This document shows positions 51,610 through 61,374 of a stretch of DNA of 64,000 nt, piece after piece. The DNA is from an uncultured Pelagibacteraceae bacterium. Its GTDB lineage: Bacteria > Pseudomonadota > Alphaproteobacteria > Pelagibacterales > Pelagibacteraceae. The stretch is from assembly GCA_902519255.1 (NCBI GenBank), contig CABYIV010000001.1:186001-250000 (forward strand), read 5' to 3'. The notes under the pieces are model-generated. The model was given only the letters and a program-made list of their open reading frames with translations, was not told the origin of the DNA and searched no databases. Within the stretch, counting starts at the first letter, position 1, and each line of letters starts with the position of its first letter. A program made the translations under genes and the position numbers.

Positions 51610-54357
51610 ATGAGTAAGGAACACATTAATTTACCTAAAACAAAATTCTCAATGAAGGCAAATTTGCCAAACAAGGAGCCAAATTATATTGAATTTTGGA
51701 AGAAAATTGACCTTTACAATTTGTTAAGACAAAAAAGTAAAGGGCAAGAAAAATTTGTACTTCATGATGGGCCTCCATATGCAAATGGAAATATTCATAT
51801 GGGTACTGCCTTAAATAAAATTTTAAAAGACATAATTACAAAATTTCATCAAATGGATGGCAAGGACTCAGTTTATGTTCCTGGATGGGATTGCCATGGT
51901 TTGCCTATCGAGTGGAAAATTGAAGAACAATACAAAAAGAACAAAAAAAATAAAAATGATGTTCCAATTATTGAATTCAGAAAAGAATGTAGGGAATTTG
52001 CAAATAAATGGATAGACGTCCATAAGGGAGAATTTACAAGACTTGGGGTAATTGGTGATTGGGAAAATTACTATTCTACAATGTCATTTGATGCGGAAGC
52101 TCAAATAGTTAGAGAACTTGGAAAATTTCTTAAAGAAGGAAGTCTTTATAGAGGTTACAAGCCTGTTCTTTGGTCAACTGTTGAAAAAACAGCTTTAGCT
52201 GATGCTGAAGTTGAATACATGGATCATGTTTCAGATACGATTTATGCAGCCTTCAAGGTGAAAGTTTCAAATTTAGATATTATTAAAGATGCTGATGTAA
52301 TAATTTGGACCACAACCCCGTGGACTATTCCTGCAAATAAAGCTTTAGCTTACAATGCTGGCCTAAAATATGTTTTGCTTGAAATAAATGATAACAAAAA
52401 TTTTGTCGATAGAAAAATAGTGATTGCAAAGGACTTAATAGAACCTTTTAAAAAAGATACATCTATAGAAAATATTAAAGTTTTAAACGAATTTTTAGGA
52501 AAAGATTTAAGAGGAACAGTTTGTAGTCATCCATTTTCTAAAATGGGATATGATTATGATATTCCAATGCTCGAGGCTAATTTTGTTACTACTGAACAAG
52601 GTACAGGCATTGTACACTGTGCTCCGAGTCATGGACCTGATGATTTCAATCTTTGTTTAAATAATAATATTAAAGCAATTGAAACAGTTGATGGTGATGG
52701 AAAATATACAAATGAAATTAAACATTTTGAAGGTTTACATATTTTTAAGGTCAATAACTTAATTATTGAAAAATTAGATGAGCAAAAAAATTTAGTAACA
52801 AACGGAAAACTTACTCACTCTTATCCCCATTCTTGGAGATCAAAAGCTCCACTAGTTCATAGAGCAACTCCACAATGGTTTATTTCTATGGAAAGTCATG
52901 GGTTAAGGGATAAAGCCTTAAAAGCTATCGATAATACAGATTTTTATCCTTCCAAAGGAAAAGAAAGAATAAAATCAATGATTGAAACTAGACCTGATTG
53001 GTGTGTATCAAGACAGAGAGTTTGGGGTGTACCGCTGCCGATTTTTATTTCAAAAAAAACAGGTGATGTCTTAGTTGATGATGAAGTTTTTGAAAATATT
53101 GCAAAAATTTACGAAAAAGAAGGTTCTGATTGTTGGTTTAATGAAGACTATCAGATATTTCTTGGAGATAAGTATAAAGCAGAAGATTATGAAAAATTAT
53201 CAGATATAGTTGAGGTTTGGTTTGATAGTGGATCCACTCATTCTTTTGTCTTAGAAAAAAGAGATGACCTTAAATGGCCTGCATCGATGTATTTAGAGGG
53301 TTCAGATCAACATAGAGGATGGTTTCACTCTTCATTATTAGAGTCATGTGGAACAAGAGGAGTTGCTCCATTTGAAAGCATTCTTTCTCATGGTTTTGTC
53401 GTAGATGGTAAAGGTCTAAAAATGTCAAAATCAACAGGTAACGTAATTGCTCCACAAGATATACTTAAAAAATACGGAGCTGATATATTAAGAATTTGGG
53501 TTGCATCTTCAAATTATGCTGAGGATCTTAGAATAGATTATTCAATTTTAGATCAACACGCAGAGTCTTATAGAAAAATTAGAAATACGTTTAGATATCT
53601 TTTAGGAAATATTCAAGATCAATATGAAAATCTTGATTTTGAAAAAGTTAAGTTTGAAAACTTTGACTCACTTGAAAAATTTATGCTTCATAGAATTTAT
53701 ATAATAAATGAGAATTTTAAAAATAATTTTAAAAATTATAACTTTCACAACTTATATAAAGAATTGCTAAATTTTTGTACAGTTGAGCTTTCAGCCTTTT
53801 ATTTTGATATCAGGAAAGATACTTTGTATTGTGAGGCTTTGAATTCCGATAAAAGAAAGAACTGCATTACTCTTTTAAATATTATTTTACAATGTCTCCT
53901 GAAATGGTTTGCCCCAATATTATCATTTACAACTGAAGAAATTTATCAATTGGTTAAAAAAGAAGAAGATAGACAAAGTATACATTTGCAAAATTTTGTT
54001 TCCATTCCAAATTCTTGGAAAAATATAGAAATAAGCTCAGATTGGGAATATGTAAAAAAAATTAGAGATGTGGCAAATATTTCAATTGAGAACATGAGAG
54101 CTGAAAAATCAATTGGCTCAAGTTTAGAGGCAATGATTGAGATAAAGTTAAATAAAGAATTTTATGATAAAGCAAAAAATATAAATTTTGCTGAAATTTG
54201 TATAACTTCATCTGCTTCTGTAATTAAAGAAGAAAATTTAAAAAATAGTATTGATGTAGTTGCAAAAAAAGCTCGGGGAACAAAATGCCCAGTTTGTTGG
54301 AAAATTTTTGAGTCAAGTTGTGAAAGGCATGGACATCTTAATTTAAATGGGCAATGA
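51610..54357 (+). CDS. ileS: Isoleucyl-tRNA synthetase
   Basis: The 915-residue class I enzyme charges tRNA-Ile. The HIGH-type motif is in [21 protein letters not shown] (about 54-74) and the KMSKS loop is in [16 protein letters not shown] (about 601-616). The CP1 editing domain lies between about 185 and 400 ([15 protein letters not shown]). A C-terminal zinc-finger-like tail reads [15 protein letters not shown], with CxxC plus C-xx-H rather than two CxxC. It overlaps lspA by 11 bp. Confidence 0.98.
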   Translation: MSKEHINLPKTKFSMKANLPNKEPNYIEFWKKIDLYNLLRQKSKGQEKFVLHDGPPYANGNIHMGTALNKILKDIITKFHQMDGKDSVYVPGWDCHGLPIEWKIEEQYKKNKKNKNDVPIIEFRKECREFANKWIDVHKGEFTRLGVIGDWENYYSTMSFDAEAQIVRELGKFLKEGSLYRGYKPVLWSTVEKTALADAEVEYMDHVSDTIYAAFKVKVSNLDIIKDADVIIWTTTPWTIPANKALAYNAGLKYVLLEINDNKNFVDRKIVIAKDLIEPFKKDTSIENIKVLNEFLGKDLRGTVCSHPFSKMGYDYDIPMLEANFVTTEQGTGIVHCAPSHGPDDFNLCLNNNIKAIETVDGDGKYTNEIKHFEGLHIFKVNNLIIEKLDEQKNLVTNGKLTHSYPHSWRSKAPLVHRATPQWFISMESHGLRDKALKAIDNTDFYPSKGKERIKSMIETRPDWCVSRQRVWGVPLPIFISKKTGDVLVDDEVFENIAKIYEKEGSDCWFNEDYQIFLGDKYKAEDYEKLSDIVEVWFDSGSTHSFVLEKRDDLKWPASMYLEGSDQHRGWFHSSLLESCGTRGVAPFESILSHGFVVDGKGLKMSKSTGNVIAPQDILKKYGADILRIWVASSNYAEDLRIDYSILDQHAESYRKIRNTFRYLLGNIQDQYENLDFEKVKFENFDSLEKFMLHRIYIINENFKNNFKNYNFHNLYKELLNFCTVELSAFYFDIRKDTLYCEALNSDKRKNCITLLNIILQCLLKWFAPILSFTTEEIYQLVKKEEDRQSIHLQNFVSIPNSWKNIEISSDWEYVKKIRDVANISIENMRAEKSIGSSLEAMIEIKLNKEFYDKAKNINFAEICITSSASVIKEENLKNSIDVVAKKARGTKCPVCWKIFESSCERHGHLNLNGQ

Positions 54358-54844
54358 AAAAATAAATAAACTTCTTATTGGTTTTATATTTATAGTTATT
54401 TGCTTTGGTTTAGATAGACTATCAAAAATTTATATTCTAAATATTTTAAATAATGAAGGACAAGTTGATTTTTATATAAATCAATTTTTAAATATCTATT
54501 TAGTTTGGAATACAGGGATAGGATTTGGTTTATTTTCATCAGAAGATAAACTTTTCTATAATATCTTTACTGCAATTATAGTCATTATAAACTTAGTAAT
54601 ATTGTATTTCGCTTTCATTGAGTCAAAAATTAAATCATTTTTTTTGATGATAATATTAGGAGGCTCTTTAGGAAACTTATTTGACCGAGTTTATTACAGA
54701 GCTGTTCCAGACTTTATAGATTTAAATTATGCAGGATATCATTGGTTTATCTTTAATGTAGCTGACATATTTATAACAATTGGTATTATATGCCTTATTT
54801 TATCTGAATTTATATTCTATAAAAAAAAAGATGAGAAAAATTAA
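54347..54844 (+). CDS. lspA: Lipoprotein signal peptidase (signal peptidase II)
   Basis: The 165-residue inner-membrane aspartyl protease has four transmembrane segments and removes signal peptides from prolipoproteins. [22 protein letters not shown] (about 104-125) and [11 protein letters not shown] (about 135-145) hold the two catalytic aspartates. It overlaps ileS by 11 bp and the DUF3035 lipoprotein by 14 bp. Several lipoproteins encoded in the window (for example the transglycosylase-like one) would be its substrates. Confidence 0.96.
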   Translation: MGNEKINKLLIGFIFIVICFGLDRLSKIYILNILNNEGQVDFYINQFLNIYLVWNTGIGFGLFSSEDKLFYNIFTAIIVIINLVILYFAFIESKIKSFFLMIILGGSLGNLFDRVYYRAVPDFIDLNYAGYHWFIFNVADIFITIGIICLILSEFIFYKKKDEKN

Positions 54845-55148
54845 ACTAAATTTAATCTTATTAATCGTTTTATTGCCATTATTAACTTTTTGTGGCGGAG
54901 TTAGAGATGCTTTAGAAGGTAAAAAAAGATCAGAACAAAGTGATGAATTCTTGGTTAAGAAAAAAAATCCATTACAAATGCCACCAGATATGGACAAATT
55001 ACCAGCTCCCGGGGAAGATTTAGAAATAAATAATTCACAAAACAAAGATGAAATTAAAGAGTTACTTAAGATAAAAGATGATAATCTTGATGATAATTCC
55101 GATAGTGGGTCAGATTTAATAAGTAATATGAAAAAGAAAATCCAGTAA
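54831..55148 (+). CDS. DUF3035-type lipoprotein
   Basis: The track begins at 54780, deep inside lspA. The ATG at 54831 gives a lipoprotein signal [23 protein letters not shown] with a lipobox-like LTFC, so this start is preferred (105 residues). The body has the DUF3035 pattern [25 protein letters not shown], followed by an acidic, probably disordered tail. It is thought to be an outer-membrane-associated lipoprotein; function is unknown. The gene follows lspA as in other alphaproteobacteria. Confidence 0.82.
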   Translation: MRKIKLNLILLIVLLPLLTFCGGVRDALEGKKRSEQSDEFLVKKKNPLQMPPDMDKLPAPGEDLEINNSQNKDEIKELLKIKDDNLDDNSDSGSDLISNMKKKIQ

Positions 55149-55151
55149 TTA

Positions 55152-56324
55152 ATGGAGACAAAACATATTATTTACAAAAATTTCAATAATAAAAATAAAA
55201 AATTATATAAAAAAAAACTTTCTAATTTCCTAAAGTTAAAAATTTTAATTGAAAAATATCCTTTATTAAAATCTTTAATAGATAATTATAATTATTCATT
55301 TCAGAAAAAAAATTTACTTAAATTTAAAAAATACGACGAGTTTAATTTGATAGGAATGGGAGGATCTATTTTAGGTGCACAAGCTATTTATGATTTTCTT
55401 AGTCATAAAATAAAAAAAAAATTTTTCTTTTATAATAACCTACAGAGCATTAGAATTACAAATCCAAACAAAAAACGTTTAAATATAATTATATCAAAAT
55501 CAGGTAATACCCTAGAAACATTATCAAATTTAAACCTGATTTTATCAAAACAGAAAAGAAATAAGAATTTAATAATCACTGAAAATAAAAATAATATCCT
55601 AAGAGCTATGGCGAATAAATTGAAATCTGATGTAATAGACCATAAAAATTATATTGGAGGAAGATATTCAGTATTATCTGAAGTCGGAATGGTTCCGGCA
55701 GAATTGATGGGTTTAAATGAAAAAAAATTTAAACGCTTAAATTATCTAATAAAAAATAAAACATTTATTAATTTTTTAATTGAAAATGTTTCTACAATTC
55801 ACTCAAATATTATTAAAGGAAAAAAAAATTGTGTAATTTTAAATTATGACGAAAAATTAAATAACTTTTTGAAATGGTACCAGCAATTATCTGCTGAAAG
55901 TTTAGGAAAAAAGGGTAACGGGTTTTTTCCTATAATCTCTACAATGCCAAAGGACAATCATAGTCTTTTACAACTTTATTTAGATGGTCCAAAAAATAAT
56001 TTCTTTAGTTTTTTTTTCACTAGAGAGAGAAGTCCAATTAAATTTAATAATGCATATTTAATTGATGGATTGGAGCACTTAAAAAAGAGCAGCTTAGATC
56101 AAGTATTGTATGCTCAAAAAAAAGCTACGCAAAATGTATTTAATAAGAAAAAATTATCATTTAGAAGTTTTGAAATTAAAAATAAAAGTGAGGAAACTTT
56201 AGGTGAACTATTTACATTTTTTATTTTAGAAACACTAATGCTAAGCTCCTTATTAAATGTAAATCCAATTAACCAACCTTCTGTTGAATTGATTAAAATA
56301 GAAACAAAAAAAATCCTAAAATAG
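55152..56324 (+). CDS. pgi: Glucose-6-phosphate isomerase (short form)
   Basis: The 390-residue SIS-domain enzyme interconverts glucose-6-phosphate and fructose-6-phosphate. The PGI signatures are GGRYSVLSEVGMVPAEL (about 173-189) and QQLSAESLGKKGNGFFPI (about 241-258). ISKSGNTLETLSNL is also typical, and STMPKDNHSLLQLYLDGPKN resembles the catalytic-His region. It is clearly shorter than the common 450-550-residue enzymes. It starts 3 bp after the DUF3035 gene and ends 9 bp into convergent rsmD. Function is well supported; kinetics cannot be judged. Confidence 0.87.
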   Translation: METKHIIYKNFNNKNKKLYKKKLSNFLKLKILIEKYPLLKSLIDNYNYSFQKKNLLKFKKYDEFNLIGMGGSILGAQAIYDFLSHKIKKKFFFYNNLQSIRITNPNKKRLNIIISKSGNTLETLSNLNLILSKQKRNKNLIITENKNNILRAMANKLKSDVIDHKNYIGGRYSVLSEVGMVPAELMGLNEKKFKRLNYLIKNKTFINFLIENVSTIHSNIIKGKKNCVILNYDEKLNNFLKWYQQLSAESLGKKGNGFFPIISTMPKDNHSLLQLYLDGPKNNFFSFFFTRERSPIKFNNAYLIDGLEHLKKSSLDQVLYAQKKATQNVFNKKKLSFRSFEIKNKSEETLGELFTFFILETLMLSSLLNVNPINQPSVELIKIETKKILK

Positions 56325-56882
56325 TAATTTACCAAATATTATTTTTGATAAACCATATTTTTTTTCTCTAAGAACTTTAAAATCTTCTATAAAATTTTCT
56401 TTAAATTTCTTATTTCTATGTATTACTATTAATGTACTTTTGTGAGCAATTTTTAAGTCTAAAATTTTCCTTAATAATTTATTTATATTTTTATCTTTAA
56501 ATGGTGGATCCAAATAAATTAAATTAATTATTTCATTATCTATATTTTCTTTAGAAATTTCATATGCGTTTATTTCCTTGATGACTGAATCTTTATCAAT
56601 TTCTAACTCCTTAATGTTTTTTTCTAAAATTTTCAAAGACGGTTTATAATTTTCAAAAAAAAAAACTTTTTTTACTCCTCTAGACAAACATTCAATACCA
56701 AACGAACCAGAACCGGAAAATAAATCCAAAACCACGTCATTTTTGAATTTAATTTTTTCATTCTTAGAATGCTCTAAAATATTAAATATCGACTCTCTAA
56801 CCATATCCTTTAAAGGTCTTGTTGTTTTATCTGTAGGATTATGAATTATTTTCCCTTTTAGTTTTCCACCAATTACTCTCAT
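56316..56882 (-). CDS. rsmD: 16S rRNA m2G966 methyltransferase RsmD
   Basis: The 188-residue SAM-dependent methyltransferase has MRVIGGKLKGKII at the N terminus, TRPLKDMVRESIFNIL and the SAM loop LDLFSGSGSFGIECLSRG (about 52-69). The catalytic YLDPPF motif is at 123-128. It methylates G966 of 16S rRNA in the P-site region. It overlaps purD by 4 bp (ATGA) on the same strand and ends 9 bp into convergent pgi. Length is normal. Confidence 0.95.
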   Translation of the reverse strand: MRVIGGKLKGKIIHNPTDKTTRPLKDMVRESIFNILEHSKNEKIKFKNDVVLDLFSGSGSFGIECLSRGVKKVFFFENYKPSLKILEKNIKELEIDKDSVIKEINAYEISKENIDNEIINLIYLDPPFKDKNINKLLRKILDLKIAHKSTLIVIHRNKKFKENFIEDFKVLREKKYGLSKIIFGKLLF

Positions 56883-58144
56883 TTATCTATGACTTTATGA
56901 CCTATATCTGATCTGTAAAAACCATCTTCCCAATTCAATTTATTAATCTGATTGATGATTTCTTTTCTACTTGATAAATAACTATCTGAGATATTTACAA
57001 AATTTATTACCCTTCCTCCAACTGCTACAATTTTGTTTCCAGAACTTTTTGTTCCAGCATGAAAAATAAAATTATCTTTAGTTGATTTGAATTCTTTTAA
57101 ATTTTTAATTTCAACATTCTTATTATATTTTTCAGGATATCCTTTTGAGCATAAAGCAATGCACATACTTTTTTTATTTTTCCATTTTATTTCGTGGGTC
57201 TTTAATTTTGAATTACAACAAGAATTTATTATCTCCAATAAATCACTGTCAACCAAAGGTAATATAGTTTGGCATTCAGGATCACCCATCCTGACATTAT
57301 ATTCAATTAGGTATGGTTCATTATTTTTTATCATTAAGCCGGCATATAAAAAACCGACGTACTTCTCATTCATTTCACTTATAGCTTTTAACGTTGGCTC
57401 AATTATTTTGTTTAAAATTTTATTCTCTAAATCATCATTAATTAAGCTTGAAGGTGAATAAGCTCCCATTCCTCCTGTATTTTTTCCAGTATCACCCTCA
57501 CCAACTCTTTTATGGTCTTGAGCTGTATTAAAAGTTTTATAACTAATTCCATCTGAAATAATAAAAAAACTCATCTCATCACCTTCTAGGAATTCTTCGA
57601 TTAATACTTGATCTGCTTTCCCAAATTTACCGTCAAATATTTCATTAACAGCAGTTTTAGCCTCATCAACATTTTGACAAATATAAACACCTTTACCTGC
57701 AGCAAGAACATCTGCTTTTACAACAAGAGGAAAATTAGATGACGATAAAAATATAAATGAGTCTTGTTTGGATTTACAAATTTTAAATTTAGCAGTTGGT
57801 ATGTTAAATTTCTCACAAATTTGTTTTGTAAATATTTTTGAGCCTTCTAATTGAGCTACTTTTTTTCTAGGACCAAAAACTTTAATATTTTTTGACTCTA
57901 GGAAATCTACTAATCCTTCGACTAATGGTTTTTCTGGACCAACAATCACTAATTCGATTTGTTCTTTCTTAATAAAATTATACAAATCTTGAAAATTTTC
58001 CAAATTTAAATCAATATTTACAGATATTTCTTCGGTACCAGCATTACCTGGTATTGAATATATTTTTGTTATTTTTTTTGAATTACTTAAGTGATGAACT
58101 AGAGCATGTTCTCGTCCTCCACTTCCAATTATTGCAATTTTCAT
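56879..58144 (-). CDS. purD: Phosphoribosylamine-glycine ligase (GAR synthetase)
   Basis: The 421-residue ATP-grasp enzyme is the second step of purine synthesis, joining glycine to phosphoribosylamine. MKIAIIGSGGREHALVHHL, VIVGPEKPLVEGL, VVKADVLAAGKGVYIC, AQDHKRVGEGDTGKNTGGMGAYSP and EYNVRMGDPECQTILPL are all conserved blocks. Key ATP and metal residues look intact. It is followed by rsmD with a 4-bp overlap and diverges from DUF2093 with only 22 bp between starts. Confidence 0.97.
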   Translation of the reverse strand: MKIAIIGSGGREHALVHHLSNSKKITKIYSIPGNAGTEEISVNIDLNLENFQDLYNFIKKEQIELVIVGPEKPLVEGLVDFLESKNIKVFGPRKKVAQLEGSKIFTKQICEKFNIPTAKFKICKSKQDSFIFLSSSNFPLVVKADVLAAGKGVYICQNVDEAKTAVNEIFDGKFGKADQVLIEEFLEGDEMSFFIISDGISYKTFNTAQDHKRVGEGDTGKNTGGMGAYSPSSLINDDLENKILNKIIEPTLKAISEMNEKYVGFLYAGLMIKNNEPYLIEYNVRMGDPECQTILPLVDSDLLEIINSCCNSKLKTHEIKWKNKKSMCIALCSKGYPEKYNKNVEIKNLKEFKSTKDNFIFHAGTKSSGNKIVAVGGRVINFVNISDSYLSSRKEIINQINKLNWEDGFYRSDIGHKVIDK

Positions 58145-58166
58145 TTAGTAAATATATATCTTAAAT

Positions 58167-58364
58167 ATGTTAAATAAGTTAGCTAAATTAAAATACTTAG
58201 CAAATAATTTTGAGATCATTGAAGATGGCGATCATGTGATTTGTGCTATCTCACAAAAAAAAATACCACTTGAAAACTTAACTTATTGGAACGTTGAAGA
58301 ACAGGAAGCCTACTTTTCGTATGTTGAGGCCTCAATGAAAAGAGATTTATTAGATAAATACTGA
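58167..58364 (+). CDS. DUF2093 protein
   Basis: The 65-residue soluble protein is a member of the alphaproteobacterial DUF2093 family. AKLKYLANNFEIIEDGDHVICAISQKKIPLENLTYWNVEEQEAYFSYVEASMKR covers nearly the whole domain. The family is small and of unknown function, usually next to purD or xseA and lipid A genes, as here. Its stop abuts the end of convergent lpxL directly (58364/58365). Confidence 0.87.
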   Translation: MLNKLAKLKYLANNFEIIEDGDHVICAISQKKIPLENLTYWNVEEQEAYFSYVEASMKRDLLDKY

Positions 58365-59225
58365 TTATGTTTTCCACCTATCATGAGTCCAGATCCACTG
58401 GTCTACATTTTTTAAAATCATTTTTTCAAGTATCTTATTTAGATGTTCAGTAATTTCTTTGATTGATTTATTATTCCCAATTTTGATTGGTTCTGAAACG
58501 AACATTTTAAAATAATAATTTTTTCTTCTCTCTATATAAATAGGCACTAAATCACATTTATATTTTTTAATTAATTGTGCGGGTATGGTCGTAGTACTTG
58601 CTGGTTTACCAAAAAAATTAATCTTTATTCCTTCTCTTACTCTTTGGTCTATCATTAGAGCTACTGAATTACCTTTTTTTATATTATCAATAATCTGTCT
58701 TGTGCCCGATCTTCCTTTTTTAATTTGATTTTTGCATATAAAATTTTCTCTGATTTCTTCCATAGTTTTGTTAAGGAATACGTTATTTAGCGGTCTATAA
58801 ATTGCACACAAATCTATACCAGCTTTCTCTATTTGGAGTGCCATCAATTCAAAATTATTGAAATGACCAGATATAAAAACAGCTAGTCTTTTTTCTTTCT
58901 TAATTTTGTTTAGGTTTTCAAGCCCGTCTATTTCAATAAATTTATTTAATTTGTTATTTCTAAATGCTTTAAGAAAAGGATATTCAGCAAGTATTCTTCC
59001 ATAATTTCCATATATTTTGCTGATAATTTTATTGTAATTTTTTTTGTCTACAATGCCAGATTGTTCCAAATTATTTTCAATTAACTTTTTTGATCTAAAT
59101 ATCGGTCCAAACAAGCGTCCAATAAAATCTCCCAAATTAGATCCATTTTTATAACCAATTATAATTAGTATAAAAAAAAACAATTTTATTAAAATAAATT
59201 CAATTAAATAAAAAAACTTCCTCAT
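58365..59225 (-). CDS. Lipid A acyltransferase (LpxL/HtrB-type)
   Basis: The 286-residue inner-membrane acyltransferase has an N-terminal hydrophobic anchor (about 5-30) and the HxxxxE/D motif in FISGHFNNFELMALQIEKAG. KKGRSGTRQIIDNIKKGNSVALMIDQRVREGIKINFFG, with the substrate-binding stretch, and the C-terminal DQWIWTHDRWKT are also conserved. It adds secondary acyl chains to lipid A. It overlaps lpxK by 4 bp and is last in the operon. Which secondary chain it adds (LpxL versus LpxM) is open. Confidence 0.92.
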   Translation of the reverse strand: MRKFFYLIEFILIKLFFFILIIIGYKNGSNLGDFIGRLFGPIFRSKKLIENNLEQSGIVDKKNYNKIISKIYGNYGRILAEYPFLKAFRNNKLNKFIEIDGLENLNKIKKEKRLAVFISGHFNNFELMALQIEKAGIDLCAIYRPLNNVFLNKTMEEIRENFICKNQIKKGRSGTRQIIDNIKKGNSVALMIDQRVREGIKINFFGKPASTTTIPAQLIKKYKCDLVPIYIERRKNYYFKMFVSEPIKIGNNKSIKEITEHLNKILEKMILKNVDQWIWTHDRWKT

Positions 59226-60145
59226 AATTTCTTTAATAAAAAATTTTTAAATTCTTTTTCTTTTTCAATTTTTAATCCTATTTTTAAAAATTGGATATTT
59301 TTTTTTTGTATATTTGATAATCGATTGTAGTCTTTTTCGGTTGTTATAATTTTTAATTTATTACTCTTAGCCATATTTTTTATATTATTTATATCAGAAT
59401 TTTTATATTTATAATGGTCTGGAAAAGTCATTATTTTTTTTATCTTAAAATTATATTTTTTTAATGTTTGTTGAAATTCTAAAGGGTTGCCTATGCCTGA
59501 AAAAACTAGAAAGTTATTTTTAAATTTAAAAGAATCAAGATTTCTAGGAGTGTATTTAGCTCTAAATATTTTTAAATTTGGATTTAATCTCTTTAGAGTT
59601 TTTTCGAAACTTTTATTTTTTTTTTCACCATTAAGAAATGCAAGATCATAATTTAAAATATTCGTAATTCTTTCCCTTAATGGCCCAGCAGGCAAAACTA
59701 GCCCATTTCCATCTAGCTCTGAACTATTAAAACAAGCAATAGAAATATCATAATTTAAACTTTTATCTTGTAAACCATCATCTAATATAGCTAACTGGTA
59801 TTTTTTTCTCTCAGCTATTCTCAGCGCAATATCTCTAAAACTTAAACAAATTAGATTTCCATATTTTGATAAAATATTTTGCTCATCAATTTGATCAATA
59901 TATTTTTTTTTAATAAATACAGTTTTAAACTTATATTTTAACATATCATTTATTTTTAAAACTAAAGGTGTTTTTCCAGTTCCACCTAAGTAAATATTTC
60001 CAACACAGATTGTTTTTATTTTAAAATATTTTTTTGGACTTAAAGATTTAAAAAAATTAAAAATAATTGTTATCAAACTAAATGGTAATAGTAATAATGA
60101 TATGAAATTGAAACTATCCCAAAAAATGGGTCTTTTTACTTTCAT
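59222..60145 (-). CDS. lpxK: Tetraacyldisaccharide 4'-kinase
   Basis: The 307-residue membrane-associated kinase phosphorylates the 4' position of the lipid A disaccharide. The P-loop GGTGKTP is at 54-60 inside TICVGNIYLGGTGKTPLVLKI. ILDDGLQDKSLNYDISIACFNS and LPAGPLRERITNI are LpxK signatures, and FSGIGNPLEFQQTLKKY and FPDHYKY follow. An N-terminal membrane helix is present. It has 1-bp (waaA) and 4-bp (lpxL) overlaps. Confidence 0.95.
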   Translation of the reverse strand: MKVKRPIFWDSFNFISLLLLPFSLITIIFNFFKSLSPKKYFKIKTICVGNIYLGGTGKTPLVLKINDMLKYKFKTVFIKKKYIDQIDEQNILSKYGNLICLSFRDIALRIAERKKYQLAILDDGLQDKSLNYDISIACFNSSELDGNGLVLPAGPLRERITNILNYDLAFLNGEKKNKSFEKTLKRLNPNLKIFRAKYTPRNLDSFKFKNNFLVFSGIGNPLEFQQTLKKYNFKIKKIMTFPDHYKYKNSDINNIKNMAKSNKLKIITTEKDYNRLSNIQKKNIQFLKIGLKIEKEKEFKNFLLKKL

Positions 60146-61374
60146 TATAAATAATTTTTAATTTCTTTAACGTTATTTTCAAAAATTTTAGCACCTAAAT
60201 AATTAATTTTATTAAGTTTACTATTTGATATTTTGTAATTATGATTTTTTAAAAATACCTTTTCCATTTGATCAATATTATTAATCTCTGAAGATATTTT
60301 TAAACTTTTTAATTCTTTATATATTTCTTTAAAATTATTTACTTTTTTACCATGCATAACGTAATTACCCATTCTTACAGCTTCTAATGGGTTTTGTCCT
60401 CCATGGTTTACTAAAGATCCACCAATAAATGTTACATTTGAAAGTCCTAAAAATTTTGACATCTCTCCATATGTATTAACAATATATACGTCACAATTTT
60501 CAGACGGTTTATGTCTGCTTGATCTTTCGGTAACTATCAGTTTTAATTTTCTAAGTTCTTGCTTTATGTCCTTTGATCTATTTATGTGACGCGGAACCAA
60601 TATTGTAATTAAATTCTTAAACTTTTTCTTTAATTTTAAATGTAATTTTCCAATGATTTTCTCCTCATTATAATGAGTGCTGGCCGCACAGAATACTTTT
60701 TTATTTTTAAAATATTTTTGAACATTTTTCTTCAAACTTTGTTTATCATTTTTGAAATACTTTAAATTTCCTACAAATTTAATTTTTTTAACACCCAATC
60801 TTTTTAAATAATTTTGGGTTTCTTGATTTTGAGGTAAAGCTATAGTTATTTTACTAAAAACATTTTTTGCAAAAGATGAAAAGATTTGCCATCTTTTGAA
60901 ACTTTTACTGGTAATTCTAGCATTGATTAAAATAAGAGGAATTTTTTTTGAATTTATTCTTTCATACATATTTGGCCAGATTTCAGAATCTACAAATATT
61001 GCGATTTTTGGTTCCCAATAATTTAAAAAGTTATTGCATATAAATCTAATATCAAATGGATAGTAAATATGAGTTGTTTTCTTTAATGGTTTCTTTGCAA
61101 TTATTGATGCAGAACTTAAAGTAGATGAAGTAAGTAAAATTTTTTTTATAGATTTGTCTTTTTCAAACTTATTTATCAAAGGAAGAATACTCATGATTTC
61201 CCCAACACTTGCACCATGAAACCATACAGTTGTATCAGTCTTTTTTAAATTATAATAAGCGTATTTTTCTAAGATTCTTCTCCAATCTTCCTTTCCATTA
61301 ATCAATCTTAAAAATAATATAAATGGAGAGATTAAAAAAAAAATAATTCCTAATATATTATACAAAAAATACAT
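60145..61374 (-). CDS. waaA: 3-deoxy-D-manno-octulosonic acid transferase
   Basis: The 409-residue GT-B enzyme transfers Kdo from CMP-Kdo to lipid IVA. The N-terminal hydrophobic anchor (about 1-25) precedes WFHGASVGEIMSILPLINKFE (about 51-71). SEIWPNMY and RHINRSKDIKQEL follow, then TYGEMSKFLGLSNVTFIGGSLVNHGGQNPLEAVRMG. It may add one or two Kdo units. It overlaps msbA and lpxK by 1 bp each. Confidence 0.95.
   Translation of the reverse strand: MYFLYNILGIIFFLISPFILFLRLINGKEDWRRILEKYAYYNLKKTDTTVWFHGASVGEIMSILPLINKFEKDKSIKKILLTSSTLSSASIIAKKPLKKTTHIYYPFDIRFICNNFLNYWEPKIAIFVDSEIWPNMYERINSKKIPLILINARITSKSFKRWQIFSSFAKNVFSKITIALPQNQETQNYLKRLGVKKIKFVGNLKYFKNDKQSLKKNVQKYFKNKKVFCAASTHYNEEKIIGKLHLKLKKKFKNLITILVPRHINRSKDIKQELRKLKLIVTERSSRHKPSENCDVYIVNTYGEMSKFLGLSNVTFIGGSLVNHGGQNPLEAVRMGNYVMHGKKVNNFKEIYKELKSLKISSEINNIDQMEKVFLKNHNYKISNSKLNKINYLGAKIFENNVKEIKNYL

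Noticed and set aside
54780-54830. Upstream start of the DUF3035 lipoprotein
   Set aside because: It lies within lspA and would place a long extension before a proper lipoprotein signal starting at 54831.
57087-57461. 124-aa plus-strand ORF inside purD
   Set aside because: Antisense to conserved purD blocks; no domain.
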